Assembly (NCBI GenBank): GCA_934661375.1
Contig: CAKUJH010000016.1
Span: 1-64,000, forward strand
Origin: an uncultured Victivallales bacterium
Lineage (GTDB): Bacteria; Verrucomicrobiota; Lentisphaeria; Victivallales; UBA1829
DNA length: 64,000 bases
Direction of reading: 5' to 3'
In this document: positions 41,206 through 50,411 of the stretch, one piece after another
Layout of the letters: each line of letters begins with the position of its first letter
How positions within the stretch are numbered: position 1 is the first letter of the stretch
Translations under genes and position numbers: made by a program
The notes under the pieces: model-generated
The model's database searches: none
What the model saw: only the letters and a program-made list of their open reading frames with translations
What the model was told of the DNA's origin: nothing

Positions 41206-43248
41206 TCATCTCCGGAGATCGGACAGAATATCAGCAAAAGCGTTGCGCAGTTCTTCTTCGGTTACAGTCGGCTGCGGTTCGATGAATGTTTCCAGATCCG
41301 GCTTTTCCACACAGTCTTTCGGCAGTTCACGCAGAAACGCCGAAGGCAGCTGCCGCACGTACTCATGATATTTGAAACGTGCGGATGCACAGGTCATATA
41401 AAGTTCTTCGCGGGCGCGGGTTACTGCCACATAAAACAGCCGCCGCTCTTCCTCTTCGCCGTTTTCCGACAAAGCGCGTTCGTGCGGAAACAGGCCCTGT
41501 TCCAATCCCACGATGAAGACAATCGGAAACTCCAGTCCTTTGGATGCGTGAACCGTGGACAGCACCGGACCGTCGATGTTTTCATCATCGGATGTGCGGT
41601 CATTTTCATCCATCAGCGAATAGGATTCCATAAACTCGCCCAGCGTGCAGGGTTCCTGCTGGCGCAGTTCATAAATTCCGATGTAATTGATGAATTCCAG
41701 CACGTTTTCCTGGCGTTTTTCCGCCTCTTCCATATTCTTGTAGATTTTCTGCAGCCCGTTGAGGTATCCGACGTCGAGCAGATAAGCATGAACCCGGTCG
41801 GCAATTTTTCCCGGTTCCTTGAAACCTTCGGCATATTTGCGGATGCATTCCGCCAGTTCGCCGGCAGATTTCGCTGCGGCTTTGGTGAGATGCGAATGAT
41901 ATTCCGCCGAACCGAGAATTTCCAGCAGCGGTTTGTGCATGGTTTTCTGCAGTTCACGCAGCGTCAGGATCGCCTTGTCGCCCAATCCGCGCGGCGGAAT
42001 GGAAAGAATGCGCAGCAGACTCTGGTCATCGCGGTGATTGATGAGCAGTTTCAGGTACGCGGCGGCGTCCTTGACTTCCTTGCGCTGGAAGAAGGCTTGT
42101 CCGCCGATGATTTTCGGGGTAACGCCGCGGGAACGCAGTTCCTGTTCAAAGGTGCGCGACAGATGGTTGGAACGGAACAGCACCGCAAAATCCGACCAGC
42201 AGCGGTCGGGTTCACGGTTCAGAATCTGCTGCATCACGTCCGCGACAAACCGGGCTTCCGCTTCCCCGTCACGCAGACGGAATACCCGAACCGGATCACC
42301 TTCGCCTTTTGCGGACCAGAGATTTTTATCGTAACGGGCTGAATTGGAAGCGATTACCGCATTGGCGGTTTTCAGAATTGCGTTGGTGGAGCGGTAATTC
42401 TGTTCGAGTTTGATTTTCTTTGCACCGTGGAACAGTTTCGGAAAATCGAGAATATTGGAAACCACTGCACCGCGCCAGGAATAAATGCTCTGATCGTCAT
42501 CGCCGACTACGCAGAGATTCATTTTTTCACCGGCAATCAGCTGAATGATGCGGAACTGCGCCTGGTTGGTGTCCTGATACTCATCAACCAGCAGATATTG
42601 ATAGGTTTTCCGGCAATATTCCAGAACTTCATGCCGGGTTTCCAGCAGTTTCAGCGTGATCAGCAGCATGTCATCGAAATCCAGCGTGTTCTGAAGTTCG
42701 AGCATCTGCTGATAACGTTCGTAAATACGGGCAAAATGCGCGGACTGGGAATAGTCTCCGCCGTCCGCAGCCAGTGCATCGGCAGGCCATTGCAGCAGAT
42801 TTTTCTTGCGTCCGATGTACGCCAGAGCCGCTTTGGTGTCGATCTCGTCCTTGGAGTAACCGAGTTCGGCGGCGGCCTGACGCACCAGACTGATCTGGTC
42901 GGCGTCATCGGCAATGCTGAACGAGGCATTGTAATGTCCCGCCAGCTGGATGAACCGGTGCAGAATCCGGGCGCAGAACGAATGGAAGGTGCCGAGCGTA
43001 ACCAGTTTGGAGAGTTCCGGCGCAATCATCCGGTCGAGACGTTCCCGCATTTCTCTGGCGGCTTTGTTGGTGAAGGTTACGCCGAGAATGCTTGCCGGGG
43101 GAACCCCCTGTTCGATCATATAGGCGATCCGGCAGGTGATCACTTTGGTTTTGCCGGTACCGGCACCCGCCAGCACCAGCAAAGGACCTTCAATCGTGGT
43201 GGCTGCTTCCTTCTGACGCGGATTCAGCGAGGCAATGGGAGAAGCCAT
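41206..43248 (-). CDS. UvrD/PcrA/Rep superfamily 1 DNA helicase
   Basis: A 680-residue 3'-5' helicase for repair and replication restart. Motifs run in order: Q motif (LNPRQKEAA), I (LAGAGTGKTKVIT), Ia (TFTNKAAREM), II (LLVDEYQDTN), III (VVGDDDQSIYSWRGA), IV (LEQNYRSTNAIL), V (TVHASKGLEFPIVF) and VI (EERRLFYVAVTRAREEL). The C-terminus lacks the extended PcrA tail, so exact assignment to UvrD, PcrA or Rep is open. GAGG precedes ATG 43248. Confidence 0.95.
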   Translation of the reverse strand: MASPIASLNPRQKEAATTIEGPLLVLAGAGTGKTKVITCRIAYMIEQGVPPASILGVTFTNKAAREMRERLDRMIAPELSKLVTLGTFHSFCARILHRFIQLAGHYNASFSIADDADQISLVRQAAAELGYSKDEIDTKAALAYIGRKKNLLQWPADALAADGGDYSQSAHFARIYERYQQMLELQNTLDFDDMLLITLKLLETRHEVLEYCRKTYQYLLVDEYQDTNQAQFRIIQLIAGEKMNLCVVGDDDQSIYSWRGAVVSNILDFPKLFHGAKKIKLEQNYRSTNAILKTANAVIASNSARYDKNLWSAKGEGDPVRVFRLRDGEAEARFVADVMQQILNREPDRCWSDFAVLFRSNHLSRTFEQELRSRGVTPKIIGGQAFFQRKEVKDAAAYLKLLINHRDDQSLLRILSIPPRGLGDKAILTLRELQKTMHKPLLEILGSAEYHSHLTKAAAKSAGELAECIRKYAEGFKEPGKIADRVHAYLLDVGYLNGLQKIYKNMEEAEKRQENVLEFINYIGIYELRQQEPCTLGEFMESYSLMDENDRTSDDENIDGPVLSTVHASKGLEFPIVFIVGLEQGLFPHERALSENGEEEERRLFYVAVTRAREELYMTCASARFKYHEYVRQLPSAFLRELPKDCVEKPDLETFIEPQPTVTEEELRNAFADILSDLRR

Positions 43249-43257
43249 GAAAACCTC

Positions 43258-43905
43258 TTATGCCTTGATTTCCGCATCGGCGGCAGCCAGGTCGAACCCG
43301 GTTCCGTTCCACAGAGCGGCTGCGGCTGTAACCGGTTTTTCGAAACCGGCGAACACCCCGCCGGAAATCATGTACTGACACAGAGAAGCGGCATCCGCGG
43401 CATCGAACGCTTCGTCGCAGTTGTGCGGACACGGAGAATTCTTTTCGTAAGTTGCGAGGTAATAGATTTTGCCCGGTTCCAGCGGATATTCGCGGATCAT
43501 CAGAGCATCATGACGCACAATGCCGAGCATACAGACGTTCTTTTCCACATCAACAGCCGCGGCGATCCGGGGCGTATTCAGGGAATCTTTTTCGTAGTCC
43601 ATCGCCAGCAGGGGCAGTGCAAACGCATCCCGCAGGTTCATGCCGGCAATGACTTTTTCGATGATCGGATCGGTCTGGGATCCGTTGGTCACCAGTGCCG
43701 TTTTGCCGCAGAGACGCAGACAGTTGTACGCGATGTAGGGGTTTTTGGAAAGGTCGCTTTCAAAACCGGCGCGGGGCATAATGGAGACTTTGTCCCCGGT
43801 CAGCCGGGCAGTCCGGTTCGGAAACGAACGGGAGGAAACCCGGTAAGATGCTGCCGCTTTGCCGTCCCGGGTCATGCCCGCCGCCACGATTCTGCCGATG
43901 TACAT
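43258..43905 (-). CDS. PurO-type IMP cyclohydrolase
   Basis: A 215-residue protein of the archaeal-type IMP cyclohydrolase family, which closes the purine ring from FAICAR. The start MYIGRIVAAG followed by ASYRVSSRSFPNRTA is diagnostic of PurO. Active-site-like segments (NPYIAYNCLR, VTNGSQTDPI) are present. It differs from PurH, which fuses this step to AICAR transformylase. The start chosen is ATG 43905, about nine bases after GAAGGA. The extension to 43980 is non-coding. It lies nine bases before the helicase gene. Confidence 0.85.
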   Translation of the reverse strand: MYIGRIVAAGMTRDGKAAASYRVSSRSFPNRTARLTGDKVSIMPRAGFESDLSKNPYIAYNCLRLCGKTALVTNGSQTDPIIEKVIAGMNLRDAFALPLLAMDYEKDSLNTPRIAAAVDVEKNVCMLGIVRHDALMIREYPLEPGKIYYLATYEKNSPCPHNCDEAFDAADAASLCQYMISGGVFAGFEKPVTAAAALWNGTGFDLAAADAEIKA

Positions 43906-43936
43906 ATGGTATATTCCTTCTGTTGAATGTTCTGAA

Positions 43937-45163
43937 TCAGTCTTTGAATTTGTGGTCTTCGCCGCAGCCGTAATGTTCAATCACGTAATCCACATCTTTG
44001 TCGCCGCGTCCGCTGCACGTCGCCAGAATTGCACCGCCGCGCATTTCGGAGGCGCGTTTCATGGCATAGGCGATGGCATGGGAACTTTCCAGCGCGGGAA
44101 TGATTCCTTCGTAACGGGACAGCTTGAAGAACGCGTCCACGGCTTCCTCGTCGGATGCGGTAACATAATTGACCCTGCCGAGGTCGCGCCAGAAGGCATG
44201 TTCCGGACCCACGCCCGGATAATCCAGACCGCTGGCGATGGAATAAACCGGAGACGGCGAACCGTCCTCCTCCTGCAGCAGGATGCTTTCGAAACCGTGA
44301 AGGATTCCGCGTTTGCCGAATGCCATGGTGGCGGCATTGTCGCCGGTTTTCGCGCCGCGTCCCAGAGGTTCCACTCCGCAGAGTTCCACCGGATCGTTCA
44401 GGAAGCCGGAGAACATGCCCGCGGAATTGCTGCCGCCGCCGACGCAGGCGCAGACCATATCCGGCAGGATGCCGGTCATTTCGAGGAACTGTTCGCGGGC
44501 TTCAATGCCGACGCACATCTGGAAATCGCGCACCATCTGCGGGAACGGGTGCGGACCGAGCGCAGAGCCGATGCAGTAGATCGCTGTTTTATATTCCTTC
44601 AGATACGCGTCAAACGCGGCGTCCACCGCTTCCTTGAGCGTTTTCAGTCCGAAACTTACGGGAATCACTCTGGCTCCGAGAATTTTCATGCGGGAAACAT
44701 TGGGTGCCTGTTTGGCAATATCCACTTCACCCATGTAAATATCGCATTCCAGCCCGAAGTATGCGGCGGCGGTGGCGAGAGCCACACCATGCTGTCCGGC
44801 TCCGGTTTCGGCAATGAGTTTCTTCTTGCCCAGGAAGGTTGCCAGCAGCCCTTCGCCCATGCAGTGGTTGAGTTTGTGCGCTCCAGTGTGATTGAGGTCT
44901 TCGCGTTTCAGGTAAATCTGGCAGCCGGTGCCGATTTTTTTCGACAGCCGGTCGCAATGATAGACCGGGGTGGGACGTCCCTGAAATTCACGGCGGATGC
45001 GGCGCAGTTCATTGATGAATTTTGCCGAATGGCAGATTGAGTTGTACGCATCGCTGATTTCCTCGAAAACGGGGATCAGTTCCGGCGGCAGAATCGCACC
45101 CCCGTATTCTCCGTAACGCCCATTCTTGTCCGGGTAATTGCGGAAATAAGTTCTGTAATCCAT
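43937..45163 (-). CDS. trpB: tryptophan synthase beta chain
   Basis: A PLP enzyme that joins indole and serine. This 408-residue protein has the N-terminal GRYGEYGGAILPPEL, the PLP-Lys K97 in HTGAHKLN, ETGAGQHGVA, and the phosphate-binding GGGSNSAGMF. SGLDYPGVGPEHA is the conserved C-terminal block. No trpA or other trp gene adjoins it, so the gene may act with a distant trpA or as an indole-salvage enzyme (inference). GGAGG lies six bases ahead of ATG 45163. Confidence 0.95.
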   Translation of the reverse strand: MDYRTYFRNYPDKNGRYGEYGGAILPPELIPVFEEISDAYNSICHSAKFINELRRIRREFQGRPTPVYHCDRLSKKIGTGCQIYLKREDLNHTGAHKLNHCMGEGLLATFLGKKKLIAETGAGQHGVALATAAAYFGLECDIYMGEVDIAKQAPNVSRMKILGARVIPVSFGLKTLKEAVDAAFDAYLKEYKTAIYCIGSALGPHPFPQMVRDFQMCVGIEAREQFLEMTGILPDMVCACVGGGSNSAGMFSGFLNDPVELCGVEPLGRGAKTGDNAATMAFGKRGILHGFESILLQEEDGSPSPVYSIASGLDYPGVGPEHAFWRDLGRVNYVTASDEEAVDAFFKLSRYEGIIPALESSHAIAYAMKRASEMRGGAILATCSGRGDKDVDYVIEHYGCGEDHKFKD

Positions 45164-45327
45164 AGCATCCTCCGTGATTTTTTCTGCTGTTTTTTGCTTA
45201 ATCCATTAATATAACGCCGTTTCAGCCGGATTGCAAGGACGAACTCCGCCGGAACCGGAGTAAAAATCCGTAATTCTTTCTCAAATGGAGTTTTCCAACC
45301 GGCGGAGAAAAAATGGCGGATTTCTTC

Positions 45328-46701
45328 TTAATTCCGGTTCGGAGTCAGCCGTTTCAATTCCGGAACCAGTGTCAGCAGCAGAGTCAGGAAGACCAGCGTT
45401 CCGCCGGCGAAGTTGGAAATCGGTTCCGCTATGAACACTCCTTTTGCCCCCAGTCCGCCGTATTGCGGCAGCAGAAGAACCAGCGGTACAATGATGATGA
45501 TTTTCCGGAAAAGGGAAAAGAAAATGGCGCGTCCTTTTTTGTTGAGAGCTTTGAACGTGTGCTGGGCACTGTACTGCAATGCCTGAAAGACAAAAGCAAA
45601 CAGGTACAGATGCAGCAGTGGGACTGCCGCCTGCAGCAGTTTTTCGTCAGAATTGAAGATTCGGATGAACCATTCCGTTTTCCAGATGATCATGCTCCAG
45701 GCGATGGCTGTGTAGAGCACGTTCAGTGCAGTCATGATCCAGATTGCCCGCAATACGCGTTTGCCGTTTCCTGCTCCGTAATTGAAACTCAGAATGGGAC
45801 CCGTTCCTTCGCAGATTGCCAGTGCCGGCGTTTCCAGCAGCTGCCGCACCGACGCCGCGATGGTCATGACGGCAATGAACAGATCGCCGCCGTACCGCGA
45901 AAGCATGGCGTTGCTTATCATGTTGACCAGACTGCTGGAAAAATACATGATGAAGGCAACACTTCCCAGGCTGGTGATGTTGAAAATGGTCCGTCCATTC
46001 CCGGCAAGCTCACGGAACCGGACCAGATGCCCTTTCAGCTCGGTGTTTTTTCCGCGCAGAAAACGGAGAATGATTCCCGCGGAAAGAGTCTGGGAAATCA
46101 CCGTTGCAATTGCCGCTCCGGCAATGCCAAGATGAAATACATAGATGAATACAGGTGTCAGAATAATGTTGGAAACAGCTCCGGCGGCAACGGCTTTCAT
46201 GCCTTCAATGGGAAATCCCTGCGCGGTAACAAACGGCGTCATGCCGGTCGCAATCATGAAAGGAATGTTTCCCAGCAGATAAATCCGCAGATACGGCAGT
46301 GCGTATTGAATACTGTCGTTGGATGCGCCCAGCAGGTACAGCAGCGGACGGGCAAAAATCCAGAGTGTGAGAAACAGAACCGCTCCGGAGAAAATCAGCA
46401 GGGTCAGTGCGATGTTCTGAATCAGTTCCGCCTGCCGGAGATTTCCTTTCCCTCGTTCCATGGCGCAGAGCGGCGCGCCGCCCATGCCGAAAAGACTGGC
46501 AAATGCAGTTATCAGAAGAATGATGGGAAAACACAATCCGATTCCGGTCAGCGCGACAGCTCCGATTTCCGGAATTCTTCCAATGTAAATCTGACTGACT
46601 ATACTGTAAAGCAGACTTAAAACCTGTGCCACCAGCATCGGCCCGGCGGTCTGGAAAATCAGCCGCATAATACCGCCATGTGCAAAATCAACCTTGTTCA
46701 T
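45328..46701 (-). CDS. MATE-family multidrug/Na+ exporter
   Basis: A 457-residue, 12-helix antiporter. Two homologous six-helix halves are visible. The first begins GGIMRLIFQTAGPMLVAQVL, and the later part holds EGTGPILSFNYGAGNGKRV, a MATE landmark (P.....N.GA.....R). The start used is ATG 46701, which matches where relatives begin. The ORF stays open upstream to 46779 but that part looks non-coding. It may export drugs or metabolites. No regulator is adjacent. Confidence 0.88.
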   Translation of the reverse strand: MNKVDFAHGGIMRLIFQTAGPMLVAQVLSLLYSIVSQIYIGRIPEIGAVALTGIGLCFPIILLITAFASLFGMGGAPLCAMERGKGNLRQAELIQNIALTLLIFSGAVLFLTLWIFARPLLYLLGASNDSIQYALPYLRIYLLGNIPFMIATGMTPFVTAQGFPIEGMKAVAAGAVSNIILTPVFIYVFHLGIAGAAIATVISQTLSAGIILRFLRGKNTELKGHLVRFRELAGNGRTIFNITSLGSVAFIMYFSSSLVNMISNAMLSRYGGDLFIAVMTIAASVRQLLETPALAICEGTGPILSFNYGAGNGKRVLRAIWIMTALNVLYTAIAWSMIIWKTEWFIRIFNSDEKLLQAAVPLLHLYLFAFVFQALQYSAQHTFKALNKKGRAIFFSLFRKIIIIVPLVLLLPQYGGLGAKGVFIAEPISNFAGGTLVFLTLLLTLVPELKRLTPNRN

Positions 46702-46862
46702 CTTCCGTTTCCCCGACGCAGACTCTTTCCCGCATATCCGGCAATCCCCGCAATACAGCACAAATGCCCGAAAATGCAAAATGCCCTTTGAAAATTATGA
46801 CGGATGAATTCTTTTATGTCAGCAGACGCTGCGGACTCCCCCCCGCACGACGGCGGCATGGC

Positions 46863-47984
46863 TCATCTTTCCCAGCTCATGTTGCCAAGGAATCCGTGTT
46901 GAAAAAAGACGCTCCTGTATCCATTCTCATGCAGGTAGGAACATGCCGTTTCCAAACGGTCAAAGATATCCGGTTCATAATTGAAATAATCTTTGAACGC
47001 ATACTGTTCGTGACTCATCACGTTTCCGACTTCGCGCACCGGATCATTGACCAGGTCCGCCAGCGCCGCCCGGATTTCTTCTTTGGTGGAAAGGTTGCAG
47101 ACGCATTCCGCCGTATGGAAACACAGATTATGGCGGAAATTATACATCAAATGATTCTTTTGCAGATACAGGGCTTCCGATGCATTGCGGAAATAGCCGA
47201 TGTCGCAAACCGTTTCCGCATTGCTCCCGGTATCACCGACTGCCGTCCGGGGATCGCAGAATTGCCCATAACAGGCACGCATCCCCCGGTCCGTCAGCAC
47301 CTTCAGGGACTCCGGACGCGCTATCGCCCAGTGACTCACAGGTGCGGGAATATATGCGGAACCGGCAAACCGGACCAGTTCATTCATCACCAGATCGTAG
47401 TCGGCGGCAAGCACATCCGGCGTACAGTTCTGATACGGACGATCCGGAAACTCCCCGCGGGCGTGGAATGCGAGCCGGAGCCAATCCGCATTGTCTTCAA
47501 ACTCGGCTTTGTAGCAGTCCGGCATCTGTGAAAGATTGAAGCCTTTGTGGTGACAGTCCTCGTAGAAACAGTTCAGACAGATTTTCTGGTCGTATTTTTC
47601 GTGCATCTTCTTCCAGAATCCAAGGTAAAACTGGTCGAAGATCGACTTCCGCCGGTCCTGCGCCAGGTCCCGCAGAAAGAATATGTGGTCATCCACAAAA
47701 AATTCATACCGGGGAAACGATGCTTTGTCCCAGACCGTTTTGATTTCTTTCGTGGAGATCCCGAATTCGTCGTCCGCCGCAATGCGGATCGTGTTGAACT
47801 GTCCGGACAGCCTGACGCGCCCCGTGAAACTCATCCCGTCCCGTTCCGCTTCCCGCCCATTGACGGTGATCCGCCCGGACCCGTCGTAGAGACCGTGCAC
47901 TTCGATCTCCAGATATCCGGCCGTTTCAAGTCCGTTGTTATGGTTCAGCACTGCCCCATGACGGGGAAAAGTCACTTCCAGCAT
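46863..47984 (-). CDS. polysaccharide-deacetylase-like protein with N-terminal beta domain (tentative)
   Basis: A 373-residue soluble protein without a signal peptide. Residues 1-90 look like an immunoglobulin-type beta domain (GAVLNHNNGLETAGYLEIEV ... GRITVNG). The remainder begins RYEFFVDDHIFFLRDLAQDR and includes MHEKYDQKICLNCFYED, AFHARGEFPDRPYQ and VMSHEQYAFKDYF. The Asp pair, HARGEF and SHEQ motifs would fit a deacetylase-type barrel metal site, but I cannot name the family with certainty. GAGG lies ten bases ahead of ATG 47984. It may act on a carbohydrate, given the nearby sugar-use genes. Confidence 0.55.
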   Translation of the reverse strand: MLEVTFPRHGAVLNHNNGLETAGYLEIEVHGLYDGSGRITVNGREAERDGMSFTGRVRLSGQFNTIRIAADDEFGISTKEIKTVWDKASFPRYEFFVDDHIFFLRDLAQDRRKSIFDQFYLGFWKKMHEKYDQKICLNCFYEDCHHKGFNLSQMPDCYKAEFEDNADWLRLAFHARGEFPDRPYQNCTPDVLAADYDLVMNELVRFAGSAYIPAPVSHWAIARPESLKVLTDRGMRACYGQFCDPRTAVGDTGSNAETVCDIGYFRNASEALYLQKNHLMYNFRHNLCFHTAECVCNLSTKEEIRAALADLVNDPVREVGNVMSHEQYAFKDYFNYEPDIFDRLETACSYLHENGYRSVFFQHGFLGNMSWER

Positions 47985-48316
47985 GATAAAACCTCTTTTC
48001 CTGTGTTTGTGAATTCAACGGCGCCCGGCGGAAAACACGCCTGTTCCGCGTCCCGGCACATGACCGCCGAACTGTTTTTTTCCCATAATGCCGCTTCCGG
48101 TTGTTTTATATCCAATCAATATATCCCCATTTTGAGACGGTTTCAAATCATCTTTCAGCCTGCCGGACAAATGGACAAATATGAAAGAACCGCGCAAAAC
48201 ATACTTTAGCATGCAGGCGGCACTTTTTCCAATGACGGAAGAAGAAAAAATGGAACTTTCCGGAACGGGATTCCCCAGAAAGCGGGTACGGGCATCGGCT
48301 GCATGCGGTTCTGCTT

Positions 48317-48398
48317 CCGGCGCAGAGGATTTCCTGTGCGCGGGCATTGAGCGTCCGGCGCAGAAGATTTCCTGTGCGCGGGCATTGAGCGTCCGGCG
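48317..48398. repeat. 38-bp palindromic tandem repeat, 2.2 copies
   Basis: Units at 48317-48354 and 48355-48392 are identical except one base (AGAGGA versus AGAAGA at unit position 11), and a six-base start of a third copy follows. Each unit contains a near-palindrome, GCGCAGAGGATTTCCTGTGC plus GC (18 of 22 positions symmetrical), able to form a hairpin. The copies abut without spacers, so this is not a CRISPR array. It lies in the otherwise gene-poor stretch 48000-48431, where I see no other feature I can support. Confidence 0.8.
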
Positions 48399-48431
48399 AA
48401 CCCTTCCCTGCCCCTGATCGCATCGTTCAGT

Positions 48432-48968
48432 TTATCTGCCGGCTCCCCTGTCATTCCTTCGGAACCGGAGGCGCAAGGACAACCAGATCAACGGATGCGG
48501 ACAAGTCCGGCTTTCCCCGCTGACTCTGTGCATATCGCAGTTTTCTCCGGATGGAGAGACCGGAACAACCGGCGCACTCCGGTATATTTTCCCGGAAGTC
48601 GTAACCATACGCAGTGAATATACCGGGAAGCGGAAATCCGATTTCAGCACCGTATGGATCGCTGCCTGAGTGTCATTGACCCGGACAGGGATATCCGGCA
48701 TACGGTTCAGATAATCCGCATCAATTTTATAATGACCGTCATCAGTTCTGGCAACGGAGAATTTGACTTGTTCCGGTTGTGCCAATGAGCGGAGCGGCTG
48801 ATGAATGGATTTATAGACGACACAAAAAGTCGGACGAATGCGAACATGATCGAAACCATTGAATGTTCTTTGTCCATTGATTTCTATTTCCGGGTATACT
48901 GCGGCATCCCCGGCGAGCAGAGCCTTTCTCTTTAGTGTGGTTTCTGTTGCGAGTCGTGATCCTTTCAC
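48432..48968 (-). pseudogene. probable remnant of a larger exported/carbohydrate-active protein
   Basis: A 178-residue ORF. Residues ~15-135 look like a beta-rich C-terminal domain (YPEIEINGQRTFNGFDHVRI ... FRFPVYSLRMVTTSGKIY), while the last ~45 residues are Arg/Pro-rich and look frameshifted. There is no ribosome binding site I trust, and the region on both sides lacks genes. I read it as the degraded tail of a longer gene. A genuine small protein is the alternative. The gap 48969-49209 is AT-rich intergenic DNA ending in the promoter of the next gene. Confidence 0.4.
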
Positions 48969-49209
48969 GTCGTCGCCTTATTCACAGTAGCACACTTTTT
49001 TAGGTTCAGCCATCTTTTTTTACAATTTACACCTGCGTTCTTTTACCATAGCAACTTTCTGCAATATAGCATCACTGCTCAAAAAACGCAAGGCATTTTC
49101 TGTAATTTATGACCGGCAAATTTTGCGGTATTTTTTCATTTCCGGAAAAGATATTGCGCCATTCCATCAGCACCATCGCATTTTTTCAAACAAAAAACTC
49201 TGTCTCCTC

Positions 49210-49238
49210 TTGATATATTTTTCTGTATACCTTATAAT
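49210..49238 (+). promoter_or_regulatory. strong sigma70 promoter of the GntR-family regulator gene
   Basis: TTGATA (49210-49215), exactly 17 bases, then a perfect TATAAT (49233-49238). The expected start of transcription is near 49245, which excludes the ATG at 49244 and supports ATG 49262 as the start of the regulator. Confidence 0.8.
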
Positions 49239-49261
49239 AGACAATGATGAAAGGAATGGAT

Positions 49262-50353
49262 ATGTCGAAAACGGAAGAAATCTATTTCAAACTGCATGAC
49301 CAGATTCTGTCCGGGAAACTTGAACCGGGCGAACGTCTGCCGACTGAACCGGAGATGGCTGAAAGGCTGCATGTGGCGCGCAAAACTTTGCGCGGAGCAT
49401 TGAGCCGTCTGGAAAAAGACGGGCTGCTGAACCGGATTCCGCGCGTTGGCACTTATGTCCGCAGCCGGAATGAACCGGAAAATCCGCGCATTCTGGTGGT
49501 GATGAGTGATTTCCCGGGGAAACCGGCTTATACTCCTGTATGGTTTCTGCTCCCCGCCGTTCTGGAATATTGCCATTCCCTGGAACTGGAATGCGACCGG
49601 GTGGATATCCGCATGGTCCGGAAGATTGTTCCTGAGCAGCATAATTACATCGGTTTGATTCTTGCAGACGCCTGCTATGATTTTCTGGATAGCGAACTGG
49701 AAGACTGTCGCCGGCTGAAACTGCCGATGGTTACGCTGAACTGTTTCGAGCGGACAGTCCGGGAATTGAAGCTGCCATCTGTTCTCCCAAGCCGGAGACA
49801 GGCGTGGTTTGATGGACTGACCCATCTGCTGCGGCGCGGACACCGGAAAATCGGCTGCATATTTATTTCCCGCTGGCAATCGATCCGGGATCGAATGGAA
49901 TTTACGGAACAGGAACTCCGCCAGTACCTGTTGTCTCATCATGCGGAAGATCCAAAAAAATACTGGATTTTTGCAGAAAGTGAAGATTCCGCCGAACTGC
50001 ATACTGAACTGATCCGGATGCTGAAACAGCCGGATCGTCCGACGGCATTGTACTGCTGGAATGATTATGTGGCATCACGGGTTTACGACTGCGCGGCAGA
50101 ACTGAATCTGCGGATACCGGAAGATCTGGCGGTAATGGGATTTTCCGGATGTCTGCATGGCACCTTGTTGAGCCCGGCGTTATCCACCGTGGATTTCTGT
50201 TACCGCGAGGAGGCAATTCTGGCGGTGAAACTTCTGCTTGAACACAAATCCTGGAGTGGCAGAAAAACTCCGCCGGTGCTGTATTCGCCGCACGAAATCC
50301 GGGCATTAACGAGTACTGCAAGCTATTGTCTGACAGAACAGCTGCGGCATTGA
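49262..50353 (+). CDS. GntR-type HTH / LacI-type sensor transcriptional regulator
   Basis: A 363-residue hybrid regulator. Residues 1-70 form a GntR winged helix (YFKLHDQILSGKLEPGERLP, then ARKTLRGALSRLEKDGLLNRI and TYVR). Residues ~80-360 form a periplasmic-binding-protein-like sugar-sensing domain as in LacI (for example PEDLAVMGFSG near 290 and a final dimer region). Such GntR-AraR fusions usually repress carbohydrate genes until the ligand binds. The start ATG 49262 lies six bases after AAAGGA. It precedes the pseudopilin and giant glycosidase genes and probably controls them. Confidence 0.88.
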   Translation: MSKTEEIYFKLHDQILSGKLEPGERLPTEPEMAERLHVARKTLRGALSRLEKDGLLNRIPRVGTYVRSRNEPENPRILVVMSDFPGKPAYTPVWFLLPAVLEYCHSLELECDRVDIRMVRKIVPEQHNYIGLILADACYDFLDSELEDCRRLKLPMVTLNCFERTVRELKLPSVLPSRRQAWFDGLTHLLRRGHRKIGCIFISRWQSIRDRMEFTEQELRQYLLSHHAEDPKKYWIFAESEDSAELHTELIRMLKQPDRPTALYCWNDYVASRVYDCAAELNLRIPEDLAVMGFSGCLHGTLLSPALSTVDFCYREEAILAVKLLLEHKSWSGRKTPPVLYSPHEIRALTSTASYCLTEQLRH

Positions 50354-50411
50354 AATTGCGAAAACAATGAAACAAAACATAGAAACTCAAGCAAAAAAAG
50401 GAAACGAAATC

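Noticed and set aside
45240..45265. Inverted repeat ACTCCG...CGGAGT ahead of trpB as a terminator or attenuator
   Set aside because: The stem is short, no T run follows on either strand, and no Trp-rich leader peptide is visible.
48317..48398. CRISPR array
   Set aside because: The repeat units abut directly, leaving no spacers, and no cas gene is present in the window.
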